Source: Chitinophagaceae bacterium
GTDB taxonomy: Bacteria; Bacteroidota; Bacteroidia; Chitinophagales; Chitinophagaceae
Direction of reading: 5' to 3'
Assembly: GCA_025362915.1 (NCBI GenBank)
Contig: JANYEU010000300.1
Span: 1-19,651, forward strand
Length of the DNA stretch: 19,651 bases
Both the position numbers and the translations under genes were made by a program. Shown piece by piece: positions 13,073 through 19,651 of the stretch. The notes beneath the pieces are model-generated. The model ran no database searches, was not told the origin of the DNA, and worked only from the letters and a program-made list of their open reading frames with translations. Position 1 is the first letter of the stretch. Each line of letters opens with the position of its first letter.

Positions 13073-15106
13073 ATGAAAAAGCATTTTCAAACCACACTTT
13101 CTTTATTGTTTCTAATAGCATCGCTCACTATTTTTTCTTCTTATACAGCTACAGAAACGCTGAATAATAAATATTCCATCAAGTTCCCATACCGTAAGGC
13201 AGGACTTACAGAAAGGCAGGCTGCCGCACATTTGCTAAGTCGGTTTACCTATGGAGCCACGCCAAAACAAGTGGACGAAATGGTGAATATGGGATTGGAA
13301 AAATGGTTTACACAACAATTGGATGCCGACCAACCCAATGATTCTTTAAATGCCTCATTGGTTGCTTATGATGTGCTTACAAAAAGCAATAAAGAGTTAT
13401 CCAATACTTATTTGGATGGCGGGCAAATAAGACGAAAGGCTACAAAAGAAGGTCTCCTCCCGCAGGATTCTACCGGTAAGCTGGAATATAAGGAACGCAA
13501 GGGCGAGATAGATTCGTTTATGAAAGCAAAAGGAATTAAGCCGGAGGGTGAATTGATAAGACAATTGGTAAACCAAAAAATATTGCGCGCAGCCTATTCA
13601 AATAATCAATTGCAGGAAGTGATGACCAGTTTTTGGTTCAATCACTTCAATGTTTCCCTTACCAAAAATGAATCTGTACGGTTTGTACCTTGCTACGAAA
13701 GGGATGTTATACGTCCTAACGCATTGGGAAAATTTGGTGATATCTTATTGGCTACCGCAAAATCTCCGGCAATGCTTACTTACCTAGATAATTTTAGAAG
13801 TGTGGCAAGTGATAACAATAATAACTCAGAAGAGGGTTCAAAAAGATTGCGCGCACTGTATGCACAGCAAAAAATGCTTGCAGAAAAGGGCGATACTGGT
13901 ATGCAATCTAAGGAAGTATCCCAGAAGATAAAAGGGTTTAAAAACTCACAGGGATTGAATGAAAATTATGCCCGAGAAATAATGGAATTGCACACACTCG
14001 GCGTGGATGGCGGTTATACGCAAACAGATGTAACCAATGCTGCAAAAGTATTGACAGGCTGGACAATCTACCCTATGAGTGATGAATATGGAGGGGCTGG
14101 AATAAAAAAAATGATTGAGAAGGTCGGGGAAGACAAGTTGATACAGCAAGGATTTGTGCATGATGGTGATTTTATGTTTGCTGTAAACAAGCACGACAAA
14201 ACGGATAAGATGGTGCTGGGTAATGATTTTTCTGGTAAGGATGGCTACAATGAAGGGCTTAGGTTGATAAACATATTGGCGCATCATACTTCTACGGCGC
14301 ATTTTATCTGCAAGAAGTTGGCGGTTCATTTTGTAAACGACAATCCACCGCAATCTTTGATAGATAAGATGGCTAAAACATTCTTGGATAAGGATGGCGA
14401 TATAAAACAAGTATTGGTAACCATGGTGAACGCACCAGAATTTTGGAGTAAGGATGCCTTGAGGGAAAAGATAAAATCTCCGTTCGAGTTAACCATCAGT
14501 ACGGTTAGGGCTTTGAATGCAAAGATTGCGCAGCCATATCAGTTGTTTAACTGGATAAACAAAATGGGCGAAAGGATGTATTATTATCAGGCTCCAACTG
14601 GCTTTCCAGATAAGGCAAACTACTGGATAAATACTGGCTCATTGCTAAACAGGATGAACTTTGGTTTGGCAATGGCAGGGCAACGGATACCGGGTGTTTC
14701 TTTTAATCTGGCAGCATTGAATGATAATCATGAACCAGAAAGTGCACAAGCTGCATTGGTTACCTATTGTAAGATACTGATGCCGGAACGTAATGTAGAT
14801 TCAACTGTAAAACGATTGACTCCATTGGTAACAGCTCCAGCTATTACCCAAAAGATAGATGCGGCGGCAGGAAAAACGGCTCCGCCACAAACACAGGATC
14901 AACCTACAATGATGGCATCATCAGACGACAATATGATGATGTCTGATGCTGGAAGCCATAACAAGAAGGTATTGAAGGAAAAGGTAAACAGAAAGAAATC
15001 TGCCGATTATTCCATTCAGGATTTGATGGTAAATACAGGCAATAAAACAATGTTATCGCAAGTAACGGGTATCATCATCGGTTCACCAGAGTTTCAGAGA
15101 AAATAG
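13073..15106 (+). CDS. DUF1800 family secreted protein
   Basis: The 677-residue protein (start ATG 13073; an in-frame TTG at 13034 falls in the promoter) has a signal peptide of about 25 residues (MKKHFQTTLSLLFLIASLTI, then FSSYTA). DUF1800 marks appear in order: LTERQAAAHLLSRFTYGATP near residue 45, EVMTSFWFNHFNVS near 181-195 and NYAREIMELHTLGVDGGYTQ from 298. A Met/Asp/Ser-rich stretch (around 605-630, with DDNMMMSDAG) interrupts the C-terminal part. The family has no agreed biochemical role; its genes typically sit next to DUF1501 genes, as here, and the two products are thought to work together outside the cytoplasm. The downstream partner begins 96 bases on, with a long palindrome in the gap. 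The domain call is firm; function is unknown. Confidence 0.92.
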   Translation: MKKHFQTTLSLLFLIASLTIFSSYTATETLNNKYSIKFPYRKAGLTERQAAAHLLSRFTYGATPKQVDEMVNMGLEKWFTQQLDADQPNDSLNASLVAYDVLTKSNKELSNTYLDGGQIRRKATKEGLLPQDSTGKLEYKERKGEIDSFMKAKGIKPEGELIRQLVNQKILRAAYSNNQLQEVMTSFWFNHFNVSLTKNESVRFVPCYERDVIRPNALGKFGDILLATAKSPAMLTYLDNFRSVASDNNNNSEEGSKRLRALYAQQKMLAEKGDTGMQSKEVSQKIKGFKNSQGLNENYAREIMELHTLGVDGGYTQTDVTNAAKVLTGWTIYPMSDEYGGAGIKKMIEKVGEDKLIQQGFVHDGDFMFAVNKHDKTDKMVLGNDFSGKDGYNEGLRLINILAHHTSTAHFICKKLAVHFVNDNPPQSLIDKMAKTFLDKDGDIKQVLVTMVNAPEFWSKDALREKIKSPFELTISTVRALNAKIAQPYQLFNWINKMGERMYYYQAPTGFPDKANYWINTGSLLNRMNFGLAMAGQRIPGVSFNLAALNDNHEPESAQAALVTYCKILMPERNVDSTVKRLTPLVTAPAITQKIDAAAGKTAPPQTQDQPTMMASSDDNMMMSDAGSHNKKVLKEKVNRKKSADYSIQDLMVNTGNKTMLSQVTGIIIGSPEFQRK

Positions 15107-15114
15107 AAAGTCAT

Positions 15115-15161
15115 CCGTTTACCGAAGTACCGTTAACCGTTGACGATACTTCGGTAAACGG
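15115..15161. repeat. Long palindromic element inside the DUF1800-DUF1501 operon
   Basis: Bases 15115-15136 pair with 15140-15161 over 22 positions with one mismatch and one G-U pair, around a CCG loop; the outer 15 bp are perfect. It starts nine bases after the first stop codon and is not followed by a T-run. It has the same shape (long stem, 3-base loop) as the elements at 1408-1458 and 3008-3048 but a different sequence. Confidence 0.75.
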
Positions 15162-15202
15162 TTAACATCAATTATCAATTTTTAATTATAAATTAATTAA
15201 TC

Positions 15203-16468
15203 ATGTCTACAAGAAGAGGGTTTCTAAAATCAGGGGCGTTGGCACTTTTTGCTACAGGCGTTGGCGGAGTACCTACATTTATAGCCCGTGCGGCAAACAG
15301 CAACAAGATTGTTTCACCGTACAAAAAGAATAAAAAGATTGTCTGCATCTTTCAGCGTGGGGCGATGGATGGGCTGATGGCGGTAACGCCGTTTACAGAT
15401 GAAAATCTAAAAGCTGCCCGTCCTAATTTGTTTATGTCGGCAGCAAAGAATGGGGCTACAACGCCGCTCATAGATCTGGATGGACGCTTTGGTTTACATC
15501 CGGCCATGAAATCGTTTGAACCATTATTCAGGGATAAACGCCTGGGTATTGTTCACGCAGTAGGCTCTCCAAATTCTACCCGCTCACATTTTGATGCGCA
15601 GGATTATATGGAAGCAGGTACGCCCTTTAACAAAGGCACAAGCAGTGGCTGGCTAAATAGGGCGGTTGGATTGTTGGGTCACGAAGGTGCAACCCCTTTT
15701 CAGGCGGTAAGTATTACCAGTTCTTTACCTAAATCTTTTTATGGCGATAATCCAAGCCTTGCCATCAGCAACCTACAGGATTTTGCCATACAGATGCGTG
15801 GAAATCCGATGGCGGCTAATATGGCATCGAAAAGCTTTGAGGAATTGTACGATCAAACGTCTTCTTCCCTGCTTAACAAAACAGGAAAAGAAAGTTTTGA
15901 TGCAGTGAAGATGTTGCAGAAATCAGATACCAAAAACTATAAGCCAGCAAATGGGGCAGTGTATCCAGAGAGTCAGTTGGGCAATGCGTTGAAACAGATT
16001 GCGCAGTTGATAAAGATGGATGTGGGTATGGAAGTGGCTTTTACAGAATGTGGTGGATGGGATACACACTACAATCAAGGTGTGGAAACAGGCGTTTTTG
16101 CAAGGAATGTAACAGATTTGAGTACTGCCATTGCTGCCTTTTGGACAGATATGTCTGGGTATCAAGACGATGTTACCCTGATGACGATGACTGAGTTTGG
16201 ACGTACCGTAAAACAAAACGGAACAGGCGGCACAGACCACGGAAGGGGTAGTTGCCTGTTTATTTTGGGTAATGATGTAAATGGTGGTATTGTTCATGGA
16301 AACATGCCATCCTTGGCAAAAGAAAACCTGGAAGACGGGAGGGATGTACCTGTAACCACCGATTTCAGGAGTGTATTTAGTGAAGTGGCAGATACCCATT
16401 TAAAGATACATAACGATAAAGTCCTTTTCCCAGAATGGGATGGTAAGAAGATAGGGGTGATGAGATAG
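15203..16468 (+). CDS. DUF1501 family protein with Tat-type signal
   Basis: The 421-residue protein opens with a twin-arginine export signal (STRRGFLKSGALALFATGVG), so it is probably folded with a cofactor before export to the periplasm. DUF1501 motifs are visible: QRGAMDGL (51-58), RFGLHPAM (95-102), SPNSTRSHFDAQDYME (122-137), GGWDTH (284-289), TEFGRT (330-335) and GGTDHGRGS (342-350). The family is related to the alkaline phosphatase/sulfatase fold; the conserved Asp/His residues in GGWDTH and GGTDHG look like metal ligands by that analogy, which is inference. The enzyme activity is not established. It follows the DUF1800 gene in the same direction with a 96-base gap and is closed by a strong terminator, so the pair forms one operon. 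Confidence 0.93.
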   Translation: MSTRRGFLKSGALALFATGVGGVPTFIARAANSNKIVSPYKKNKKIVCIFQRGAMDGLMAVTPFTDENLKAARPNLFMSAAKNGATTPLIDLDGRFGLHPAMKSFEPLFRDKRLGIVHAVGSPNSTRSHFDAQDYMEAGTPFNKGTSSGWLNRAVGLLGHEGATPFQAVSITSSLPKSFYGDNPSLAISNLQDFAIQMRGNPMAANMASKSFEELYDQTSSSLLNKTGKESFDAVKMLQKSDTKNYKPANGAVYPESQLGNALKQIAQLIKMDVGMEVAFTECGGWDTHYNQGVETGVFARNVTDLSTAIAAFWTDMSGYQDDVTLMTMTEFGRTVKQNGTGGTDHGRGSCLFILGNDVNGGIVHGNMPSLAKENLEDGRDVPVTTDFRSVFSEVADTHLKIHNDKVLFPEWDGKKIGVMR

Positions 16469-16489
16469 TTATTAGTGGTTGGTATAAAT

Positions 16490-16534
16490 AAAGAGGCAGT
16501 TAGAAGTTTTATCCTTTCAACTGCCTCTTTTTTT
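16490..16534 (+). terminator. Strong intrinsic terminator after the DUF1501 gene
   Basis: Bases 16490-16506 pair with 16514-16530 over 17 positions with one mismatch and one G-U pair, around a 7-base loop, running directly into a T-run (16528-16534). Confidence 0.9.
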
Positions 16535-16555
16535 ACTGACCAATTATCTACTTTC

Positions 16556-16636
16556 AACTCATATCTCATAGTTCATAACTCCTATCTCACCTCTAATAAC
16601 TCCTATCTAATAACTCACATCTAATATCTCATATCT
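16556..16636. repeat. Low-complexity AACTCATATCT/AACTCCTATCT repeat
   Basis: About 80 bases of loosely repeated words (AACTCATATCTC, ATAACTCCTATCT, ATAACTCACATCTAATATCT) fill the space between the convergent DUF1501 and 16635-17699 genes. The period is irregular. The reverse complement resembles the repeat at 2029-2075. Confidence 0.65.
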
Positions 16637-17699
16637 ACCCCGCCCCCTCTTCCGGCACTATTTCCACCGCTTGGGCAGCAGCAAGTTTAGCAGCAGTTTT
16701 TGCCTCTTTTCTCACCTTTGCCTTGGCAGCTATAATGGCTTTTTCGTCGGCAATAGCCTGTGCAAGCGTCACCTTAATGGCGGCTTCCATCTCTGCAGTC
16801 ATCACACCAGGCACCAGCTCCACAGAAAAAGTGTTCGTTCTTCCCCGCACTATGTCCACAGCAACTATTTTGGTTATAAAGCCTACCTTTTTAAAAGTTG
16901 CTACTGCCGCCCCCGCAAGCACGGTACGATAGGGCAATACACCTCCTACATTACTAAATACCACCTCCTTCGATTTTGACAGCGTACCTTCCACCCCCGC
17001 CAGCACCGCCTTACTTTCAGTATTAATAAGGTTAAAGATAACAGGTGTATGGCGCACCGTAATGGCAGGTATCTTACACGCCTTCATCAGTAGGTTATAA
17101 AAAGAAACATCGCTTTTCTTATATTTCTTCGCTAGTAATTTTACTGTCAGCACATTTTCATTCGTCACCTTCATATCATCCAAAAACGCTTGGGTAAGCA
17201 CACTTGTACCACCATTTACCAAACTTGAGCTACCACTCAAACCCGTAAATTTTGTTATGTTAGCCAAAAAATCTACCAGTTGCGGGGCAGTCAAATAATC
17301 TGCCGTTATCAAGACCAAGTTAGTCTGCATCACATTATAAACAGCCATCAACCTGCTTCCACACAGCGCATCCGATTGTTTAAAATAATACGATTCCGTG
17401 CCATTCAGCGACCTTGATAATGTTTGGTTATCCAACAAATCCAGTTTCACAATACTGCTGGCACACAATTCAGCAGCTTCTGCACACACTTCAACCTTCT
17501 TGGTCATCTTGTCGGCACTATAGCCCGTATTATCTGCCGCTGCCACTATCGATGCTGTAACAGCTTTGGCACTATCCGCCTTCACCTTCACCACCAATGC
17601 CTCAAATGCTACATTTCCTGCATATTTACCAGCATTGTCATCCACAAAAGTTATCAACGAGGCATTTCTCGTCATTCTTGCTTGTATTTCGTTTGTCAT
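16635..17699 (-). CDS. Unrecognised 354-residue protein with possible carboxypeptidase-regulatory-like domain
   Basis: I do not recognise the whole protein. The N-terminal two thirds are mainly helical and Ala/Lys/Asp-rich (MTNEIQARMTRNASLITFVD, then many Ala-rich helices). Around residues 225-310 the pattern AVLAGVEGTLSKSKEVV through VGFITKIVAVDIVRGRTNTF to SVELVPG resembles the beta-sandwich seen in carboxypeptidase regulatory-like domains of Bacteroidota. The last 45 residues are a charged Ala/Lys/Glu helix ending in an acidic tail (EIVPEEGAG). No signal peptide or membrane helix is visible. The gene converges on the DUF1501 gene, and a 21-bp tandem array starts 121 bases upstream of its start codon. 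Codon use is C-rich at third positions compared with its neighbours. A real gene is likely; function is unknown. Confidence 0.75.
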   Translation of the reverse strand: MTNEIQARMTRNASLITFVDDNAGKYAGNVAFEALVVKVKADSAKAVTASIVAAADNTGYSADKMTKKVEVCAEAAELCASSIVKLDLLDNQTLSRSLNGTESYYFKQSDALCGSRLMAVYNVMQTNLVLITADYLTAPQLVDFLANITKFTGLSGSSSLVNGGTSVLTQAFLDDMKVTNENVLTVKLLAKKYKKSDVSFYNLLMKACKIPAITVRHTPVIFNLINTESKAVLAGVEGTLSKSKEVVFSNVGGVLPYRTVLAGAAVATFKKVGFITKIVAVDIVRGRTNTFSVELVPGVMTAEMEAAIKVTLAQAIADEKAIIAAKAKVRKEAKTAAKLAAAQAVEIVPEEGAG

Positions 17700-17819
17700 T
17701 GTATAAAGTTTAAAGTACCATTAAATGTTTTTTCGGTCAATATCGATCGTTTAACGTTAAGGTTTTCAGTCAAATCTTACAGAATCTTAAGGAATGCGTT
17801 ATCAATGATGCGATATTTG

Positions 17820-18007
17820 GTATCATTCATAAACCATCTTGTATCATTGGTCAGAAACCTAGTATCATTGATAAAATATCCCGTATCACTCGTCCGAAAC
17901 CTTGTATCATTGATAAACTATTTCGTATCATCCATCAGAAACCTCGTATCATTGATAGAATATCTGTATCATTCGTCAGAAACCTTGTATCATTGATGAG
18001 AAATCTA
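17820..18007. repeat. Tandem array B: nine 21-bp units of two alternating types
   Basis: Units begin with GTATCA at 17820, 17841, 17862, 17883, 17904, 17925, 17946, 17966 and 17987. All are 21 bp except the one at 17946 (20 bp). From 17841 on they alternate between a GTATCATTCGTCAGAAACC-like type and a GTATCATTGATAAA-like type, so the true repeat is a 42-bp pair. Degenerate copies continue on both sides. ATCATTGAT is an interrupted palindrome. No spacers are present, so it is not a CRISPR. Confidence 0.9.
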
Positions 18008-18429
18008 GTTTTGATGATAGGAAATGTATTCTTCATCAAAAACGTATAAAATGTGTGCGTGGAAAAAACCTGATTGCCAAAAATAGTCTGAGATCTTTGA
18101 GACGGGAATGCAATCAATCATTCCTTTCATTCAAACCATATCCTGTGGTATCATCCTGTTTGTGGGTACTTTAATTCAAGCTGCATGGAGCAAATCCGAG
18201 GAAAATGAAATAACTAGCTAACTGGCCCAGAAGTGTAACTCGCATTCCGTGACTGTAAAAATACGGGAATAAAAACTATAAATGAATGTTAATTTTTATT
18301 TTATTGTTTTTGTTGTATTTTATTTTTAGTTATGATACAAATAATACTGCATCATTATACCATCATTTGCGTATCCTTACACCTTTCATTATATAATCAT
18401 CTCCCAATTAACGCACCCCTCTCGCCGAT

Positions 18430-18470
18430 GTTGGGTATTTTTCACCAACCGTCGAGTCGGGAACACCAAC
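18430..18470. repeat. GC-richer block with 21-bp-spaced CACCAAC direct repeat
   Basis: CACCAAC occurs at 18443-18449 and 18464-18470, exactly 21 bases apart, and GTTGGG at 18430-18435 is a partial inverse copy. The block is clearly richer in G and C than its flanks. I cannot assign a function. Confidence 0.5.
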
Positions 18471-18708
18471 AAAGGTAAAGATGGGCATTATGACATCAAA
18501 ACCACCATGAGATACTGCATACCTGCAATAAAGATTTATTGAAAATATAAGCCCCTTAGATAGTTTAAATGTAGATTTATAAATTCCCTTAGATTTGTAT
18601 TTACGAAGGTTTTAGATAACAAAAACAATTGACTGGAAATACTGATAGTAAAGAGTTTCAGAAAAAAGCGAAAGTTTGAATGAGGATAAAACATTCGCAA
18701 ATACACGA

Positions 18709-19598
18709 GTTGGCGGTAATTTGACAACGACATCACGACACCATTATGAATATACAATTCGACAAAATTTATGTAATACAATCGCTTGACCCAACAGACG
18801 ATGAAATGACAGGGGAGTTTTTGTTCAATGATGTTTTACAATATTTTAATGCAAAGTATCCCGACAAAAATGCTGAACTTATAAAGGTTGACACACCAAG
18901 TGAACTTTTAGAAGCTCTCAATAAAATAAAAATCGAATGTGAGACAAGAAATATTAAACCAATAATACATTTTGAAATTCACGGTCTTGAAGATAAAACA
19001 GGACTAAGTTTAAATAATGGCGACATAAGTTGGGATGGATTATACAGCAGCTTGACTAAAATAAATGACGCTTCAAAATGGAATTTATTTATAACAATGG
19101 CTGTATGTTTTGGTAATTATGCAATGCTTTTAATCAAACCGACAAAACCTGCACCATTTACAGGAATATTAGGTTCGTTTGAGAGTATCTATGAAGACGA
19201 CTTGTACATAAAATATAGTGCATTTTATAGTGAGCTTTTAAATAGCCTTGACTTTGAAAAAGCCCTTGAACAACTTCATTTATCAAACCCATCTCTTCCG
19301 ACAGACTACAGGTACATAAATGCCGAAAAGACGTTCAAAAATGTCTATCAAAAGTATTTTGACACACAATTTTCAGAAGACATTATCAGAAAAAGATTTA
19401 ACACCGCACTCAAAGCAGAAGGAATAAGTTTTACAGACAGAGAAAAGAAAAATCGTTTCCAAATTCAGTTCAAAGTGACGCTACTAAAAACGAAACAACA
19501 CCATTTTGAAAATGACAAAACTAAGTTCTTTATGTTTGACAAGTTCCCAGAGCATCGTCATATTTATTGTGTCGGGTGGACACCAAACTACCGCTAAC
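18709..19598. mobile_element. Possible single-gene cassette bounded by near-inverted octamers
   Basis: GTTGGCGG (18709-18716) and CCGCTAAC (19591-19598) are inverted copies with one mismatch, placed just before the start and over the stop of the peptidase gene. The gene's A- and GACA-rich composition differs from the genes on its left. The octamers do not match the integron attC consensus, so the element type is open. Confidence 0.3.
18746..19597 (+). CDS. Caspase-like (CHAT-like) cysteine peptidase candidate
   Basis: The 283-residue protein has the pattern of a caspase-fold (CHAT/gingipain clan) peptidase. A hydrophobic strand leads to His79 in IIHFEIHGLED. GLSLNNGDISWDGLYSSL follows, then a second strand leads to Cys121 in LFITMAVCFGNYA, a His-Cys pair 42 residues apart. 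After this come PFTGILGSFESIYEDD and FYSELLNSLDFEKALEQL, matching the later CHAT-like elements. Residues 180-283 form a basic C-terminal part that I cannot assign. There is no signal peptide. Peptidases of this type serve as effectors in several bacterial immune and death systems, but no sensor or partner gene is visible here. The stop codon lies inside CCGCTAAC, nearly the inverse of GTTGGCGG 30 bases before the start. Domain assignment is by eye from motif order. Confidence 0.65.
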   Translation: MNIQFDKIYVIQSLDPTDDEMTGEFLFNDVLQYFNAKYPDKNAELIKVDTPSELLEALNKIKIECETRNIKPIIHFEIHGLEDKTGLSLNNGDISWDGLYSSLTKINDASKWNLFITMAVCFGNYAMLLIKPTKPAPFTGILGSFESIYEDDLYIKYSAFYSELLNSLDFEKALEQLHLSNPSLPTDYRYINAEKTFKNVYQKYFDTQFSEDIIRKRFNTALKAEGISFTDREKKNRFQIQFKVTLLKTKQHHFENDKTKFFMFDKFPEHRHIYCVGWTPNYR

Positions 19599-19651
19599 AT
19601 TAGGTTTGGCATTATTGGGGCTTGACGAATATTACCTCAGCATTTGTTCTT

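Larger units (their letters stand above)
17700..18745. other. 1046-base stretch without a convincing gene
   Basis: It holds tandem array B (17820-18007), degenerate flanking units, then an AT-rich region, a GC-richer block (about 18410-18470) with two CACCAAC words 21 bases apart, and a further AT-rich part leading to GTTGGCGG at 18709-18716 before the last gene. The open frames here (for example plus 17424-17996, minus 18536-18781) follow the repeat period or lack protein character. Confidence 0.6.

Noticed and set aside
13946..14410. Long minus-strand frame (154 codons) inside the DUF1800 gene
   Set aside because: It lies wholly antisense to a clearly recognised domain. The same reason applies to the minus-strand frames at 5610-6116 and 15923-16399.
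17424..17996. 190-residue plus-strand frame ending in LVSLIKY/LVSLVRN repeats
   Set aside because: Its first half is antisense to the 16635-17699 gene and its second half is array B; the one 20-bp unit breaks the frame.
17820..18007. CRISPR array
   Set aside because: The units are directly joined without unique spacers, are only 21 bp, and no cas gene is present. The same holds for 6727-6873.
18430..18449. Integron attC site
   Set aside because: GTTGGGT fits GTTRRRY, but CACCAAC breaks RYYYAAC and no second pair of boxes or integrase is visible.
18536..18781. 81-codon minus-strand frame
   Set aside because: It overlaps the start of the peptidase gene and shows no protein family pattern or start context.

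Overview
The window looks like chromosomal DNA of a Bacteroidota bacterium, probably from the Chitinophagaceae or a relative. I base this on AT-rich DNA, promoter-like TAnnTTTG boxes instead of classical -35/-10 signals, few Shine-Dalgarno sequences, and the protein families present: paired DUF1800/DUF1501 secreted proteins, a Wzi-like outer-membrane barrel, GH29 fucosidase, GH5 glycanase and pirins. The assignment is an inference; there is no rRNA or other marker gene. I see no tRNA, rRNA, IS element or CRISPR array.

Layout. 1-1100: the tail of an unidentified plus-strand gene meets a HIT-family hydrolase, with greA next to it (both minus). 1400-4312: a minus-strand cluster reading from right to left as MarR regulator, YhhW-type pirin, second pirin, YceI-like protein. 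A 16-bp perfect palindrome overlaps the marR promoter and a related palindrome overlaps the promoter of the first pirin gene, so the cluster looks like a self-regulated stress or redox unit. 4568-4952: a small conserved gene broken by a one-base frameshift. 4953-5489: no gene, but two tandem terminator-like hairpins. 5490-6539: a secreted GH5 glycanase. 6540-7235: no gene; a 21-bp-period tandem array. 7236-7823: SatP-type acetate transporter. 8013-9734: secreted GH29 alpha-L-fucosidase, divergent from a Wzi-family outer-membrane protein at 10055-11743. 11838-12335: an unrecognised helical protein. 12410-12815: a conserved small protein whose C-terminus is lost by a second frameshift. 13073-16468: DUF1800-DUF1501 pair, closed by a strong terminator. 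16635-17699: an unrecognised Ala/Lys-rich protein. 17700-18745: no gene; a second 21-bp-period array and a GC-richer direct repeat, also with 21-bp spacing. 18746-19597: a stand-alone caspase-like (CHAT-like) cysteine peptidase candidate, bounded by near-inverted octamers.

The glycanase, fucosidase, Wzi protein and acetate transporter suggest a polysaccharide- and fucose-consuming, surface-glycan-building lifestyle, but they do not form a canonical polysaccharide utilisation locus because no SusC/SusD pair is visible. The spaces between genes are unusually rich in long palindromes and short-period repeats. The most interesting items are the marR/pirin operator pair, the hairpin between promoter and start of greA, the two 21-bp arrays, and the caspase-like peptidase in a possible gene cassette.
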